From Azospirillum sp. 412522 (lineage in GTDB: Bacteria; Pseudomonadota; Alphaproteobacteria; Azospirillales; Azospirillaceae), in the NCBI RefSeq assembly GCF_019805165.1, contig NZ_RWIJ01000034.1:1-63400 (forward strand): a stretch of DNA of 63,400 nucleotides, given 5' to 3'. The notes under the pieces were generated by a model that saw only the letters and a list, made by a program, of their open reading frames with translations, did no database searches and had not been told where the DNA came from. Both the position numbers and the translations under genes were made by a program. Shown piece by piece: positions 27,804 through 36,374 of this stretch; within the stretch, counting starts at the first letter, position 1; the number at the start of each line of letters is the position of its first letter.

Positions 27804-27887
27804 ACCCGCGCGCCCGCACAGCGAGAACTAGGGAATATGCCTATCTCCAATTCAAATAACTCTTCGAAATCAAATGAACTCCGCGTT

Positions 27888-28056
27888 ATTCCCGCGAAGG
27901 CGGGAATCCAGCCTTTACAAGCACTTGTGTTGGAAATCCTGGTTCCCCGCCTCCGCGGGGATGACGAGTGGGAGATGTGCACGCCTGCCAGATCAGGGCC
28001 TTCTCATATAAGTTCGATGTCTTCACAGGCTCCTTCGCGGGAATGACGGCCGAGAG
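27888..28056. repeat. 80-bp palindromic repeat, copy 2, with an inverted partial unit
   Basis: 27888-27966 repeats the element at 20890 almost exactly. About 65 bp later, 28032-28056 carries CCTTCGCGGGAATGACGG followed by CCGAGAG, the reverse complement of the 25 bp that begin the copy-1 neighbourhood (CTCTCGGCCGTCATTCCCGCG...). The element therefore has a mirrored outer arm here. It fills the 370-bp gap between betA and the ChoX-like gene, where no gene is seen. Confidence 0.75.
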
Positions 28057-28173
28057 AGCTGTTTGAATTCGGAAGGTTGCTTGAAGGTGAGAGCTGTGGA
28101 GCCGACAGTTCAGCGAAAACGGTGCCCCACAACGAAAACGACAACGATAACCACAAGCAAGGAGAACAGGGAT

Positions 28174-29151
28174 ATGGCCAAGACATTCGGTAAATTCTCC
28201 GCTCTCGCCGTCGGCCTGATGCTGGCGGCCGGGTCCGCCGCCCTGACGGCGGGGACGGCGCAGGCCGCCGATCCGGCATCCTGCAAGGCGGTGCGCTTCG
28301 GCGACGTCGGCTGGACCGACATCGCGGCGACGACGGCGCTCGCCTCCGTCACGCTGGACGCGCTGGGCTACAAGCCGACCACCAGCGTCTCGTCGGTGCC
28401 GGTCGTCTATCTCGGGCTGAAGACCAAGTCGCTGGACGTGTTCCTCGGCAACTGGATGCCGACCATGGAGACCTTCATCAAGCCGGTGCTGGAGGACGGC
28501 TCGGTCGAGGTGACGCGCGTCAACCTGGAAGGCGCCAAATACACGCTGGCCGTCCCCACCTACGCCGCCGAGGCCGGGCTGAAGAGCTTCAAGGATCTGG
28601 CGAAGTACAAGGACAAGCTGGACGGCAAGATCTACGGCATCGAGGCCGGCAACGACGGCAACCTGATCATCGACAAGATGCTGAAGGCCGACGCCTTCGG
28701 GCTGAAGGACTTCAAGATGGTTGAATCCAGCGAGGCCGGCATGCTGGCCGAGGTGAAGCGCGCGACCCGGGCCAAGAAATGGATCGCCTTCCTCGGCTGG
28801 GCGCCGCACCCGATGAACAAGACGATGGACATCACCTATCTCGCCGACGGCGACGACTGGTTCGGCCCGAACTTCGGCGGCGCCACCGTCAGCACCAACG
28901 TGCGCAAGGGCTATGCCGCCGAATGCCCGAACATCGGCAAGTTCCTGTCCAATCTGGTCTTCACCGTCGACATGGAGAATTCGGTGATGGACGGCATCAT
29001 GAACGGCGGGCGGAAGCCGGAAGCGGTGGCGGCCGACTGGCTGAAGAAGAATCCCGCCGTCCTGAAGACCTGGCTGTCCGGCGTCACCACGCTGGACGGC
29101 AAGGACGGCCTGGCCGCGGTGCAGGCCAAGCTGGGGACGGCCAAGTCCTGA
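28174..29151 (+). CDS. Choline/glycine betaine ABC transporter substrate-binding protein (ChoX-like)
   Basis: A 325-residue periplasmic protein. The signal peptide ends at ...AQA/ADPAS (about residue 31). The mature protein starts CKAVRFGDVGWTDIAATTALAS and has VYLGLKTKSLDVFLGNWMPTMET and WIAFLGWAPHPMN, which supply the aromatic ligand-box residues (Trp in VGWTD, GNWMP and FLGWAPH) seen in ChoX/OpuAC proteins. It should deliver choline to an ABC importer. AAGGAG precedes the ATG at 28174. No permease or ATPase gene follows; the next gene is ndk. Placement after betBA supports choline as ligand. Confidence 0.88.
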   Translation: MAKTFGKFSALAVGLMLAAGSAALTAGTAQAADPASCKAVRFGDVGWTDIAATTALASVTLDALGYKPTTSVSSVPVVYLGLKTKSLDVFLGNWMPTMETFIKPVLEDGSVEVTRVNLEGAKYTLAVPTYAAEAGLKSFKDLAKYKDKLDGKIYGIEAGNDGNLIIDKMLKADAFGLKDFKMVESSEAGMLAEVKRATRAKKWIAFLGWAPHPMNKTMDITYLADGDDWFGPNFGGATVSTNVRKGYAAECPNIGKFLSNLVFTVDMENSVMDGIMNGGRKPEAVAADWLKKNPAVLKTWLSGVTTLDGKDGLAAVQAKLGTAKS

Positions 29152-29184
29152 CCCGCCCCCTCCTTTCCGAGTAGCCTCCTGAAC

Positions 29185-29226
29185 TCCGGCCATGGCGGGA
29201 TACCGTCACGGCCGGATTTTTTCTTT
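29185..29226 (+). terminator. Rho-independent terminator after the ChoX-like gene
   Basis: TCCGGCC at 29185-29191 pairs with GGCCGGA at 29210-29216, and inner bases CGG/CCG extend the hairpin; TTTTTTCTTT follows. It ends the ChoX-like transcript 34 bp after its stop. Confidence 0.85.
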
Positions 29227-29262
29227 GGAACGCCCCCCCGGTCGCCCGCCTCAACGAACGCC

Positions 29263-29291
29263 TTGCCGCGCCGCCAAAGCGCCTCTATAAA
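29263..29291 (+). promoter_or_regulatory. Predicted sigma-70-type promoter of ndk
   Basis: TTGCCG at 29263-29268 and TATAAA at 29286-29291 are separated by exactly 17 bp, giving a leader of about 80 nt before the ndk ATG. Confidence 0.5.
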
Positions 29292-29377
29292 GCCGCCCAT
29301 CCGGCGCCCCGGTCATCCGGCGGCGCCTGCGCGTTTTTAAATCGGCGAAAAGCCCCAATCCCGCAGGAGTCACCACC

Positions 29378-29800
29378 ATGGCCGTCGAACGGACCCTCTC
29401 GATCATCAAGCCCGATGCCACCCGCCGCAACCTGACCGGCAAGATCAACGCCAAGTTCGAAGACGGCGGCCTGCGCATCGTTGCCCAGAAGCGCGTCCAG
29501 CTCTCGAAGGCCCAGGCCGAGCAGTTCTACGGCGTGCACCGCGAGCGTCCGTTCTTCGGCGACCTGGTCTCCTTCATGATCTCCGGCCCGGTGGTCCTGC
29601 AGGTCCTGGAAGGCGAGAACGCCATCGCCCGCAACCGCGAGATCATGGGCGCCACCAACCCGGCCAACGCCGCCGAGGGCACCATCCGCAAGGAGTTCGC
29701 CGAGTCGATCGAGGCGAACTCGGTGCACGGTTCGGACGCCCCGGAGACCGCCGCCCAGGAGATCGCCTTCTTCTTCGCCGGCATCGAGCTGGTGGGCTGA
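29378..29800 (+). CDS. ndk: Nucleoside diphosphate kinase
   Basis: Transfers the gamma phosphate between nucleoside tri- and diphosphates through a phosphohistidine. The 140-residue protein is the usual size. It starts AVERTLSIIKPDATRRNL, and the active-site histidine is His117 in EANSVHGSDAPE; the binding loop GATNPANAAEGTIRKEFA is intact. It stands alone, with its own promoter and a strong terminator 36 bp after the stop. Confidence 0.97.
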   Translation: MAVERTLSIIKPDATRRNLTGKINAKFEDGGLRIVAQKRVQLSKAQAEQFYGVHRERPFFGDLVSFMISGPVVLQVLEGENAIARNREIMGATNPANAAEGTIRKEFAESIEANSVHGSDAPETAAQEIAFFFAGIELVG

Positions 29801-29835
29801 TCCCGCGAGACTGACTTCCCGTCAGGCTCGGCGAA

Positions 29836-29866
29836 GGGCCGCTCCCGCGAGGGGGCGGCCTTTTTT
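29836..29866 (+). terminator. Rho-independent terminator of ndk
   Basis: GGGCCGCTCCC pairs with GGGGGCGGCC around GCGA, followed by six T residues at 29861-29866. Confidence 0.9.
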
Positions 29867-29957
29867 GCGTTTTGCATCAGGCTCTGGCAGTATCGGGAGC
29901 CGTAAACCCTTTGCCCCGCGGATCAGCCGGGGTTGATTTCGACAGGAGTTGCCCGCG

Positions 29958-30470
29958 ATGGAATCCCAGTCCGCAAAGCCGATCATCGCGGCGCTGCTGC
30001 AACCGCTGCCGGTGCTGACCCAGCCCCAGGCCCGCAACGACCTGTCCGACGAATCCGTGGTGCGGCTGCTGGTCCGCCAGTTCATCGACCTCAGCCTGGA
30101 AGCCTTCAATCAGGTCCTCCAGGGCAAGCTCGACCAGGACGAGGCGGTGGACGGCATCAACCGCCAGGCCATCGCGCTGAACTCCGTCTTCCTCGGCACC
30201 AGCGGGTTCGACGGCGTCATCACCCATCCCTGGAACACGCCGGACCAGCTGGGCGCCTTCCTGAAGGACGTCGTGGCCCTGGAGTATCCGGAGGACGACT
30301 GCGTCCGCGCCATGCTGATCCATCTGGCGACCCAGGTGATGCATGCGCTGCGCCTGCCTGACGAGGAACGGAACGAGGAGGTGGAAGCGCTGACGCTCGA
30401 CGCCGCCGACCTGCTGCTGGGCCGCGCTCCGGAAGACGACGGCGAGATCGACATCGATATCGACATCTGA
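29958..30470 (+). CDS. Small acidic protein of unknown function
   Basis: A 170-residue soluble, mostly helical, acidic protein with no membrane segment or signal. It has phrases such as NDLSDESVVRLLVRQFIDLSLEAFNQ and HPWNTPDQLGAFLKDVVALEYPEDD, and it ends in an alternating Asp-Ile tail (DIDIDIDI). AGGAG at 29944-29948 lies 9 nt before the ATG at 29958. Codon usage is like its neighbours and the frame is tight, so I regard it as a real gene. I do not recognise the family. It sits alone between ndk and a convergent cupin gene. Confidence 0.7.
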   Translation: MESQSAKPIIAALLQPLPVLTQPQARNDLSDESVVRLLVRQFIDLSLEAFNQVLQGKLDQDEAVDGINRQAIALNSVFLGTSGFDGVITHPWNTPDQLGAFLKDVVALEYPEDDCVRAMLIHLATQVMHALRLPDEERNEEVEALTLDAADLLLGRAPEDDGEIDIDIDI

Positions 30471-30512
30471 GCGCAAAGGCGTCCGGGCGGCCGCGCCCCT
30501 CTCCCGGCGGCT

Positions 30513-30878
30513 TCAGCCCGCCGGGTTCAGGTTCACCTCGATCAGCACCGTGTCCTCGACGAAATCGGCGCTGTGCCAGGCGCCGGGGTCGAAGCGGATG
30601 ACCATGCCCGGCCGCAGATCCACCGGCCCGGCTTCGCAGTTCAGCAGGGCGCGGCCCTCCACGACGATGACGAACTGCTCCTGCGGATGGTCGTGGCGCG
30701 GGGCGGCGGTGCCGGCCTTGATGACGATGTGCTTCAGGGAGGCGCCCGTACCGGGAAAGCTGCGCCTCTCCACTCCGCCGTCCGTCTGGGCCGGGAGGTC
30801 GCTCCAGGTGGTAACGTCGGTCCCGGGGGCGGCAGGCGGCATGCCGGGCGGAGCGGCTGGCGGAGAGGCTGGAGGCAT
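30513..30878 (-). CDS. Small cupin-domain protein
   Basis: A 121-residue single-domain cupin. After a Pro/Ala-rich N-terminus come the two cupin motifs: APRHDHPQEQFVIVVEGRALL (metal ligands His, His, Glu) and PGMVIRFDPGAWHSADF with the last His. Such proteins bind a metal and serve as small isomerases, dioxygenases or sensors; nothing points to a substrate. The ATG at 30878 has AAGGA 9 nt upstream; a TTG at 30911 in frame is less likely. It is divergent from the hybrid kinase gene. Confidence 0.82.
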   Translation of the reverse strand: MPPASPPAAPPGMPPAAPGTDVTTWSDLPAQTDGGVERRSFPGTGASLKHIVIKAGTAAPRHDHPQEQFVIVVEGRALLNCEAGPVDLRPGMVIRFDPGAWHSADFVEDTVLIEVNLNPAG

Positions 30879-30934
30879 CGCGGGGTCCTTCCTTTCAAAA
30901 CTGGCCGGCAATCAAGCAGCAATCGGTTCATACG

Positions 30935-30962
30935 CGCGACAGGGCTTTATGGATCTGTCGCG
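30935..30962. promoter_or_regulatory. Inverted repeat between the cupin and hybrid kinase genes
   Basis: CGCGACAG (30935-30942) and CTGTCGCG (30955-30962) are perfect 8-bp arms with a 12-bp AT-containing spacer. It lies 57 bp upstream of the cupin start and 149 bp upstream of the kinase start, so it may be an operator for either. Confidence 0.35.
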
Positions 30963-31110
30963 GGCCGCCGGTTCCGCACTCGCTCCGAAGCATCGCATTT
31001 GTGAGAAAGCTTAGCGGCTAAACCTGCTGTTAACGCCTGACGGCCTAAGACGGGGAGGATCGGGCGATGATGTCGTCGGACAACCATTCTTCCGGACCGA
31101 CGGAGGCCCC

Positions 31111-33690
31111 GTGGACCTTGCAGACGCCGATCCACCGCTCCGCACCGCGGGTTCCCCCGAACCGGCATCCGTCCCGTCCCGTCTTTCCGCCTCGCTTCCG
31201 GGCCTCCTTGCCGGGCTGACCGCCGTCGGCGGGCTTCTCGGACTGTCCTCGGCCGGCCAGTTCAGCTGGCCGCCGGCCGCGGCGCTGGCCGCCGCCGGCG
31301 GTCTGGCGCTGTGGAGCGCCCGGGGCGCCGGATCCGCCTCTGCGGCGCTGGCGCGGTCGGACGCCGCCCTCCGGCAGGCGCGCGACGAGCTGGACGGGCT
31401 GCGCGCCCGTTCCCGCGACTTCGCCGCCGTGTCTCCCGGCTGGTTCTGGGAAAGCGGCGCGGACCACCGCTATCTCTCGCTGTCGGGAGGGCTGGCCGCT
31501 CTGCTCGGCTGCGATCCACGGACGCTGTTCGGCGATTCCCTGCTCGATCTGGCGCCGCTGGTCGCCGACGACGCGACCTGGGCCGAATACCGCGCGGACA
31601 TCGAGGCGGGCCGCCCCTTCCGCGATCTCGAGGTGACTGTCCAGGGAGCGGACGGCCGCGACCTCGTGCTTCGGCTCAGCGCCGTGCCGGTCCGCGGCGT
31701 CGACGGGCGGTTCCGCGGCTATCGCGGCTGCGGCGTCGACGCCACCGCCGAGACGCTGGCCCTGGTCGAGGCGCGCTTCATGCAAGCGGTGGTGCATGAC
31801 GCCATCGACAGCGTGTCCGAAGGCTTCGTGCTGTTCAGCGCCGACGGGCGCCTGCTGATCTGCAACGAGCAGTACCGCCGCGCCTATCCCACCATCGCCG
31901 ACATGCTGACCCCCGGCCGCAGCTTCTCCGAGATCCTGCACGCCGCCGCCGAGCGCGGCGGCTACGAGGGCGAGGGCGACGTCGGCGCCTGGGTGGAACA
32001 GCGGCTGACCCGTCATCTCCAGCACTCCACCCCGGTCGACGGGCGGCTGTCCGACGGGCGCTGGTACCGCATCAGCGAGCATGCCACCGGCGCCGGCGGC
32101 GTGGTGAAGATCCTGATGGACATCACCGAGCTGAAGACGCGGGAGGAGGAGCTGGCCGGCCAGACCGCCCGTTTGAAGCTGACCGTCGGCGCCCTGCGCG
32201 AAAGCGAGCTGCGCTACCGCCAGCTGGTGGAGCTGGCTCCCTACGGCATCGTCATCTGGGACCGTGCCGTCGTCCGCTTCGCCAACGGCGCCGCCGCCGC
32301 GATCCTCGGGGTCGGCGCCGATGCGCTGGAGGGCCGGCCGCTCGCCGGCTTCCTGGAGGATGGCGATGCGCTGGCGGCGACGCTCGCCACCGCCGCCGAG
32401 GGCGAGGAGCAAAGGCTGGAATGCGACGCCCTGCGCCCGACCGGCGAGCGCCGCCGCCTGGAGGTGGCGGCCAGCCCGGCGCTGTATGGCGGCGGGCCGG
32501 CGGTGCTGCTGGTGCTGAACGACATCACCGACCGCCGCCGGGTGGAGGGCGAGCTGCAGCGCGCCCAGAAGATGGAGGCGGTGGGCCGCATGGCCGGCGG
32601 CATCGCCCATGAGTTCAACAACATGCTGACCGCCATCGGCGGCTTCGCCCGGCTGGCGGAGCGCAACCCGGCCGATCCCGACCGCGTGCTGACCTGCGTG
32701 CAGGAGATCGCCAAGGCCTCCGAGAGGGCGGCGGCGCTGACCGGCCAGCTTCTGGACTTCTCCCACCGCCGCGTCACCGACGAGCGGGAGGTGGTGGCCG
32801 TCGCCCCGCTGGTGCGCGACCTGCGCGTCTTCCTGAAGCCGCTGCTCAGCGCCGGCATCGACGTGGAGATCCTGGCGGAGGACGAAGGCGCGCACGCCCT
32901 GGTCAATCCGGTCACGCTGAACCAGGCCCTGCTGAACCTCGCGCTGAACGGGCGCGACGCCATGCCCGACGGCGGCGCCCTGACCATCGCGCTGGCGGTG
33001 GAGACGCCGGACGACGCCTTCTTCGCCCGCCACCGCGGGCTGAAGCCGGGACGCTATGTGGCGATCCGTGTCGGCGACCAGGGGCCGGGCGTGCCGGCGG
33101 AGATCCGTGACCGCATCTGGGAACCCTTCTTCACCACCAAGGAGCCGGGAAAGGGCACCGGCCTCGGCCTGTGGATGGTCTACGGCACGGCGCAGCAGTC
33201 CAACGGCGCCGTGGAACTGGAGGGCGGGAAGGGCCGCGGCGCGACCTTCGCCCTTTACCTGCCCGCGGTCGATCCGCCCGCCGCGCCGGCCCGACCCGAC
33301 CCGCTGCATGTCGCGGAGGGGGAGGGCGCGGTCATCCTGCTGGTCGATGACGAGGACTCGGTCCGCCGCTACCTGCGCCTCGTGCTGGAGGAGGCCGGCT
33401 GCACCGTGGTCGAGGCGTCGGACGGGCAGGAGGCGCTGGACCGCTACGACGAGGCCGGCGGCCTGTTCGACGCGGTGGTCAGCGACGTGTCGATGCCGCG
33501 GATGAACGGGCTGGAGCTTGCCCGCGCGCTGGAGAGCCGCAACCCGCTCCTGCCCATCCTGTTCCTGACCGGCTATGCCTCGCGCGGGACGGCGGCCGGG
33601 CTGACGGCGCAGGAGGGCCGGCAGATCGTGATGAAGCCGGTGGCGCCCGAACGGCTGCTCGACGCGCTGCGCGACCTTCTGGCCGTGTGA
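31111..33690 (+). CDS. Membrane-anchored PAS hybrid histidine kinase
   Basis: An 859-residue sensor. Two N-terminal hydrophobic helices (about 29-47 and 53-69) are joined by a few residues, so there is almost no periplasmic loop. Three PAS-like regions follow (about 105-215, 225-345, 370-480), then HisKA with the phospho-His in GGIAHEFNNMLTAIGG, an HATPase with NLALNGRDAMP, GDQGPGVP and GKGTGLGLWMVYG, and a C-terminal receiver (ILLVDDEDSV, phospho-Asp in VVSDVSMPRMNG). The GTG at 31111 has GGAGG 4-5 nt upstream. The stop overlaps the possible GTG of the next gene (33687), so the kinase and the next receiver protein form one operon. Confidence 0.92.
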   Translation: MDLADADPPLRTAGSPEPASVPSRLSASLPGLLAGLTAVGGLLGLSSAGQFSWPPAAALAAAGGLALWSARGAGSASAALARSDAALRQARDELDGLRARSRDFAAVSPGWFWESGADHRYLSLSGGLAALLGCDPRTLFGDSLLDLAPLVADDATWAEYRADIEAGRPFRDLEVTVQGADGRDLVLRLSAVPVRGVDGRFRGYRGCGVDATAETLALVEARFMQAVVHDAIDSVSEGFVLFSADGRLLICNEQYRRAYPTIADMLTPGRSFSEILHAAAERGGYEGEGDVGAWVEQRLTRHLQHSTPVDGRLSDGRWYRISEHATGAGGVVKILMDITELKTREEELAGQTARLKLTVGALRESELRYRQLVELAPYGIVIWDRAVVRFANGAAAAILGVGADALEGRPLAGFLEDGDALAATLATAAEGEEQRLECDALRPTGERRRLEVAASPALYGGGPAVLLVLNDITDRRRVEGELQRAQKMEAVGRMAGGIAHEFNNMLTAIGGFARLAERNPADPDRVLTCVQEIAKASERAAALTGQLLDFSHRRVTDEREVVAVAPLVRDLRVFLKPLLSAGIDVEILAEDEGAHALVNPVTLNQALLNLALNGRDAMPDGGALTIALAVETPDDAFFARHRGLKPGRYVAIRVGDQGPGVPAEIRDRIWEPFFTTKEPGKGTGLGLWMVYGTAQQSNGAVELEGGKGRGATFALYLPAVDPPAAPARPDPLHVAEGEGAVILLVDDEDSVRRYLRLVLEEAGCTVVEASDGQEALDRYDEAGGLFDAVVSDVSMPRMNGLELARALESRNPLLPILFLTGYASRGTAAGLTAQEGRQIVMKPVAPERLLDALRDLLAV

Positions 33691-33698
33691 GGGCGGCG

Positions 33699-35597
33699 AT
33701 GGACGCGTCTCACCATGGTGACCGGGCGGACGGCGCCTCGCCGGAACCGGCCCTGGAGGGGGCGGAAGGGGCGGCTCCGGCCGCCTGCCGCGAGCCGGCC
33801 GACTTCTACGCCCCGGCCGGGCGGGACGGCGTCGGCCGCTTCTGCCGCCGCTTCCTCGACGAGAACGCGCTGACCGCGACGGAGCTGCTGCACCACCCGC
33901 GCCACCAGACCGGGCTGTCGAACACCGCCACCTTCGTCGCCATCCTGACCCAGGCCGAGCGGGCGATGGAGCGGAAAGGCGGCATGGCCCCGCTGGTCAA
34001 CGAGATCGCCCGGCTGACGCGCGAGCGGCTGAAGGAGCACCCGCCGCCCGAGTTCCTGGCCGACGCCTATCCCGGCGCGGCGGCGGAACTGCTGTCGGTC
34101 GGCGGTTTCCTCGGCCGCTTCCTGCTGGACGCCGCCGTCACCCAGCACATCGCCGTCTGCCGCAGCTTCGCCGAGAAGGCGGAGGCTCTGCTGGCGCTGG
34201 CGGAGACCACCGAGCATCCCGACGCGCTGGTGCCGCTGGAGCGGCTGCTCGGCGAAATCCTGCTGAGCGACGCCGGCACCGCGTCCTGCGCCCGCGACGC
34301 GCCCTTCGCCGCGCTGATCGACCTGATCGTGACGCTGATCGCCGCCGACCGGCCGATGCCGGACGAGGCCCCGCCGGTGTTCCGGCGGCTCGACGCCCTG
34401 ATGCGCCGCGTGCCGATGCCGGGGCTGCGCGACGCGCTGGCCGCCGCCTTCCGCCGCGAGATGGCCAAGCCCGCCTGCTTCACCATCGCCAGCGCCGGCG
34501 ACATGTTCGGCATCGAGGCGGTGCAGCGCGAGATCCTGGCGCTGAGCGACCTGTCCGCCCGGCTGCGCGACCGCGAGGGCGCCTATGTCGGCGGCGCCCG
34601 CACGGAGGCGGCGCTGCAACGCCGCACCGCCCTGCTGGTCAACGAGGACACCGTTCCCGAGATCACCCGCGGCCGCAATTTCGTGCAGAAGCTGCGCATT
34701 CTCTTCATCCTCCAGAAGATGCCGCTGTCGCCCACCGCGGCCAAGGCGGTGGCCGACTACCTGAAGAGCTTCTTCGACAGCCGCGACTTCGCCGGCCGGC
34801 TGCTCGATTGCTGGAAGGACCGGAACGAGAAGCTGAAGGGGCTGGCGGAGGTCCAGCGCATGGTGCTGTCCAGCGCCTTCCATGAGGAGGAGCGGGAGTA
34901 TCTCGGCGGCCAGATCGACGACATCCAGAACGCCTTCCTGCGCACCCAGCGCGTGCTGGCCCCGCTGATCCAGGCCAAGGACGACCCGCCGCCCGACAGC
35001 GTGCTCGACATCGTCCGTCTGGCGGGGGAGGGGGCGTTCTGCGCCGGCAAGAGCCGGCTGGCGGTGGCCCGCGTGCTCTATCGCCACTGCCACCGGCCGC
35101 GCTTCGTCCGCCATGTGCTGCTGAACGCGCCGGGGCCGAAGGAGCGGGCGGCGCGGACCAGCTGGCTGCGCCAGTCGCTGGGCATGGTCGGCGTTCCCTT
35201 CATCGACCTTGCCGCCCAGCGCGTCCTGGTGGTGGATGACGAGTCGGGGCCGCGCGCCTTCGTCACCTCCGTCCTTCAGGAGCTCGGCATCGGCCGGGTC
35301 GACGCCGCCGCCGACGGGCAGGAGGCGCTGGAGCGCTTCCAGGCCGACGGCGCCGCCTACGACCTGATCGTCTGCGACTGGATGATGCCGCGGCTGAACG
35401 GACTCGACCTGCTGAAGCATGTCCGCGAGACGCGCAGCGACCTGCCTTTCCTGATGGTCACGGCGCTCGCCACGCTGGAGGCGGTGAAGAAGGCTCTGGC
35501 CCATCAGGTCAGCGGCTACATCGCCAAGCCCTTCACCCCCGACCAGCTGGAGGAGAAGATCTTCCTGGTCCTGGCGCAGAAAGGCGGCGGCGAATAG
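33699..35597 (+). CDS. Response regulator with a large N-terminal domain of unknown type
   Basis: A 632-residue protein. Only the last ~125 residues are recognisable: a CheY-like receiver with VLVVDDESGPRAF, phospho-Asp in LIVCDWMMPRLNG, Thr in LMVTALA and Lys in YIAKPF. The ~505 residues before it are helical, charged and soluble, with no DNA-binding, HD-GYP, GGDEF, PP2C or kinase motif that I can see; the conserved-looking middle contains GRNFVQKLRILFILQKMPLS and KSFFDSRDFAGRLLDCWKDR. The ATG at 33699 has GAGG 6 nt upstream; a GTG at 33687 overlaps the kinase stop. The pairing with the hybrid kinase makes it the likely output or next relay protein. Confidence 0.85.
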   Translation: MDASHHGDRADGASPEPALEGAEGAAPAACREPADFYAPAGRDGVGRFCRRFLDENALTATELLHHPRHQTGLSNTATFVAILTQAERAMERKGGMAPLVNEIARLTRERLKEHPPPEFLADAYPGAAAELLSVGGFLGRFLLDAAVTQHIAVCRSFAEKAEALLALAETTEHPDALVPLERLLGEILLSDAGTASCARDAPFAALIDLIVTLIAADRPMPDEAPPVFRRLDALMRRVPMPGLRDALAAAFRREMAKPACFTIASAGDMFGIEAVQREILALSDLSARLRDREGAYVGGARTEAALQRRTALLVNEDTVPEITRGRNFVQKLRILFILQKMPLSPTAAKAVADYLKSFFDSRDFAGRLLDCWKDRNEKLKGLAEVQRMVLSSAFHEEEREYLGGQIDDIQNAFLRTQRVLAPLIQAKDDPPPDSVLDIVRLAGEGAFCAGKSRLAVARVLYRHCHRPRFVRHVLLNAPGPKERAARTSWLRQSLGMVGVPFIDLAAQRVLVVDDESGPRAFVTSVLQELGIGRVDAAADGQEALERFQADGAAYDLIVCDWMMPRLNGLDLLKHVRETRSDLPFLMVTALATLEAVKKALAHQVSGYIAKPFTPDQLEEKIFLVLAQKGGGE

Positions 35598-35786
35598 AGG
35601 CCGGACTGGATGCAATCCCGGCCGGCGCGGGCGGGCTGCGGTCAGTGGGGCTTCGAAAGCCTGACCTATGACGTCGGAATGGCGATGGTGCGCCGTTCCG
35701 GCCGTTGGCGGGCTGTCCCGGTGCGGTGCGCTTCCCGGTGTATTGCACGGGGGCGCACAGCATCGGGTCCACAGGTACGCTGGCGA

Positions 35787-36191
35787 TCAGCGGAACAGGC
35801 CGGGCGCGACCTCCACGATGACACCGGTTGTGGAAACCACCAGTACCGCGTCATGGCCGACGCGGATCCAGCGATGGCCGCGTGGCGGACGGTGCAGATG
35901 GTATGCGGCCGGCTTGACGATCACGTAATGCTGTGCCCGCCACTCATGCGGCAGCCGTTCGCCGGCCCGCCAGCCGCGGCCTTCCGGCGGACCGGGGCGG
36001 CGGTCGGGCCAATGGGAGTTGAGGGGGGCATTTGGGTAGGCGTTGGGATGGCTGTCGGGAAGCTGCCGGTGCAGGTGGCCGGGCGCACGGTCGTATGGTC
36101 CGGGCTGCCATCCCTGGGCCAGGGCGGGGGTACCGGTCGCCGCGGTGACGGCGAGGATCGCGGCAGCCACGGCAAGCAGGGTCTTCTTCAT
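35787..36191 (-). CDS. RcnB-like periplasmic protein
   Basis: A 134-residue protein with a clear signal peptide (KKTLLAVAAAILAVTAATGTPALAQ cut after ALA-Q, here residues 2-26). The mature part is rich in His, Pro and Arg and ends in the RcnB pattern LPHEWRAQHYVIVKPAAYHL...PPRGHRWIRVGHDAVLV...TGVIVEV. RcnB was described in nickel/cobalt homeostasis, but the family is large and mostly uncharacterised. AGGA 8 nt upstream supports the ATG at 36191; an ATG at 36200 is possible. Divergent from the small gene at 36375. Confidence 0.82.
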   Translation of the reverse strand: MKKTLLAVAAAILAVTAATGTPALAQGWQPGPYDRAPGHLHRQLPDSHPNAYPNAPLNSHWPDRRPGPPEGRGWRAGERLPHEWRAQHYVIVKPAAYHLHRPPRGHRWIRVGHDAVLVVSTTGVIVEVAPGLFR

Positions 36192-36340
36192 GCTGTCCAT
36201 CCTATCGCAACGGGTGCCCCCGCTTCCGTTGGGGGGCGTCCATGGCGATCAGCATGGCGCGCCATCGTTGCCGGCTTGTGTCCGCCGGCCGGTCATTCGG
36301 TAACGGATTGTATCCGGGACCAAAGCCCGCGCCCGTCTGT

Positions 36341-36353
36341 TGTGACGGTCACA
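36341..36353. promoter_or_regulatory. 13-bp perfect palindrome before the 60-residue gene
   Basis: TGTGACGGTCACA lies 21 bp before the ATG at 36375, just upstream of its AAGGAG. It could be an operator or an RNA hairpin at the 5' end of the message. Half-site spacing is 3 bp, so it is not a normal CRP site. Confidence 0.35.
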
Positions 36354-36374
36354 CATGATGGAAGGAGCGATCCC

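Noticed and set aside
36341..36353. TGTGACGGTCACA as a CRP site
   Set aside because: CRP half-sites TGTGA/TCACA need a 6-bp spacer; here it is 3 bp. Kept only as an unnamed palindrome.
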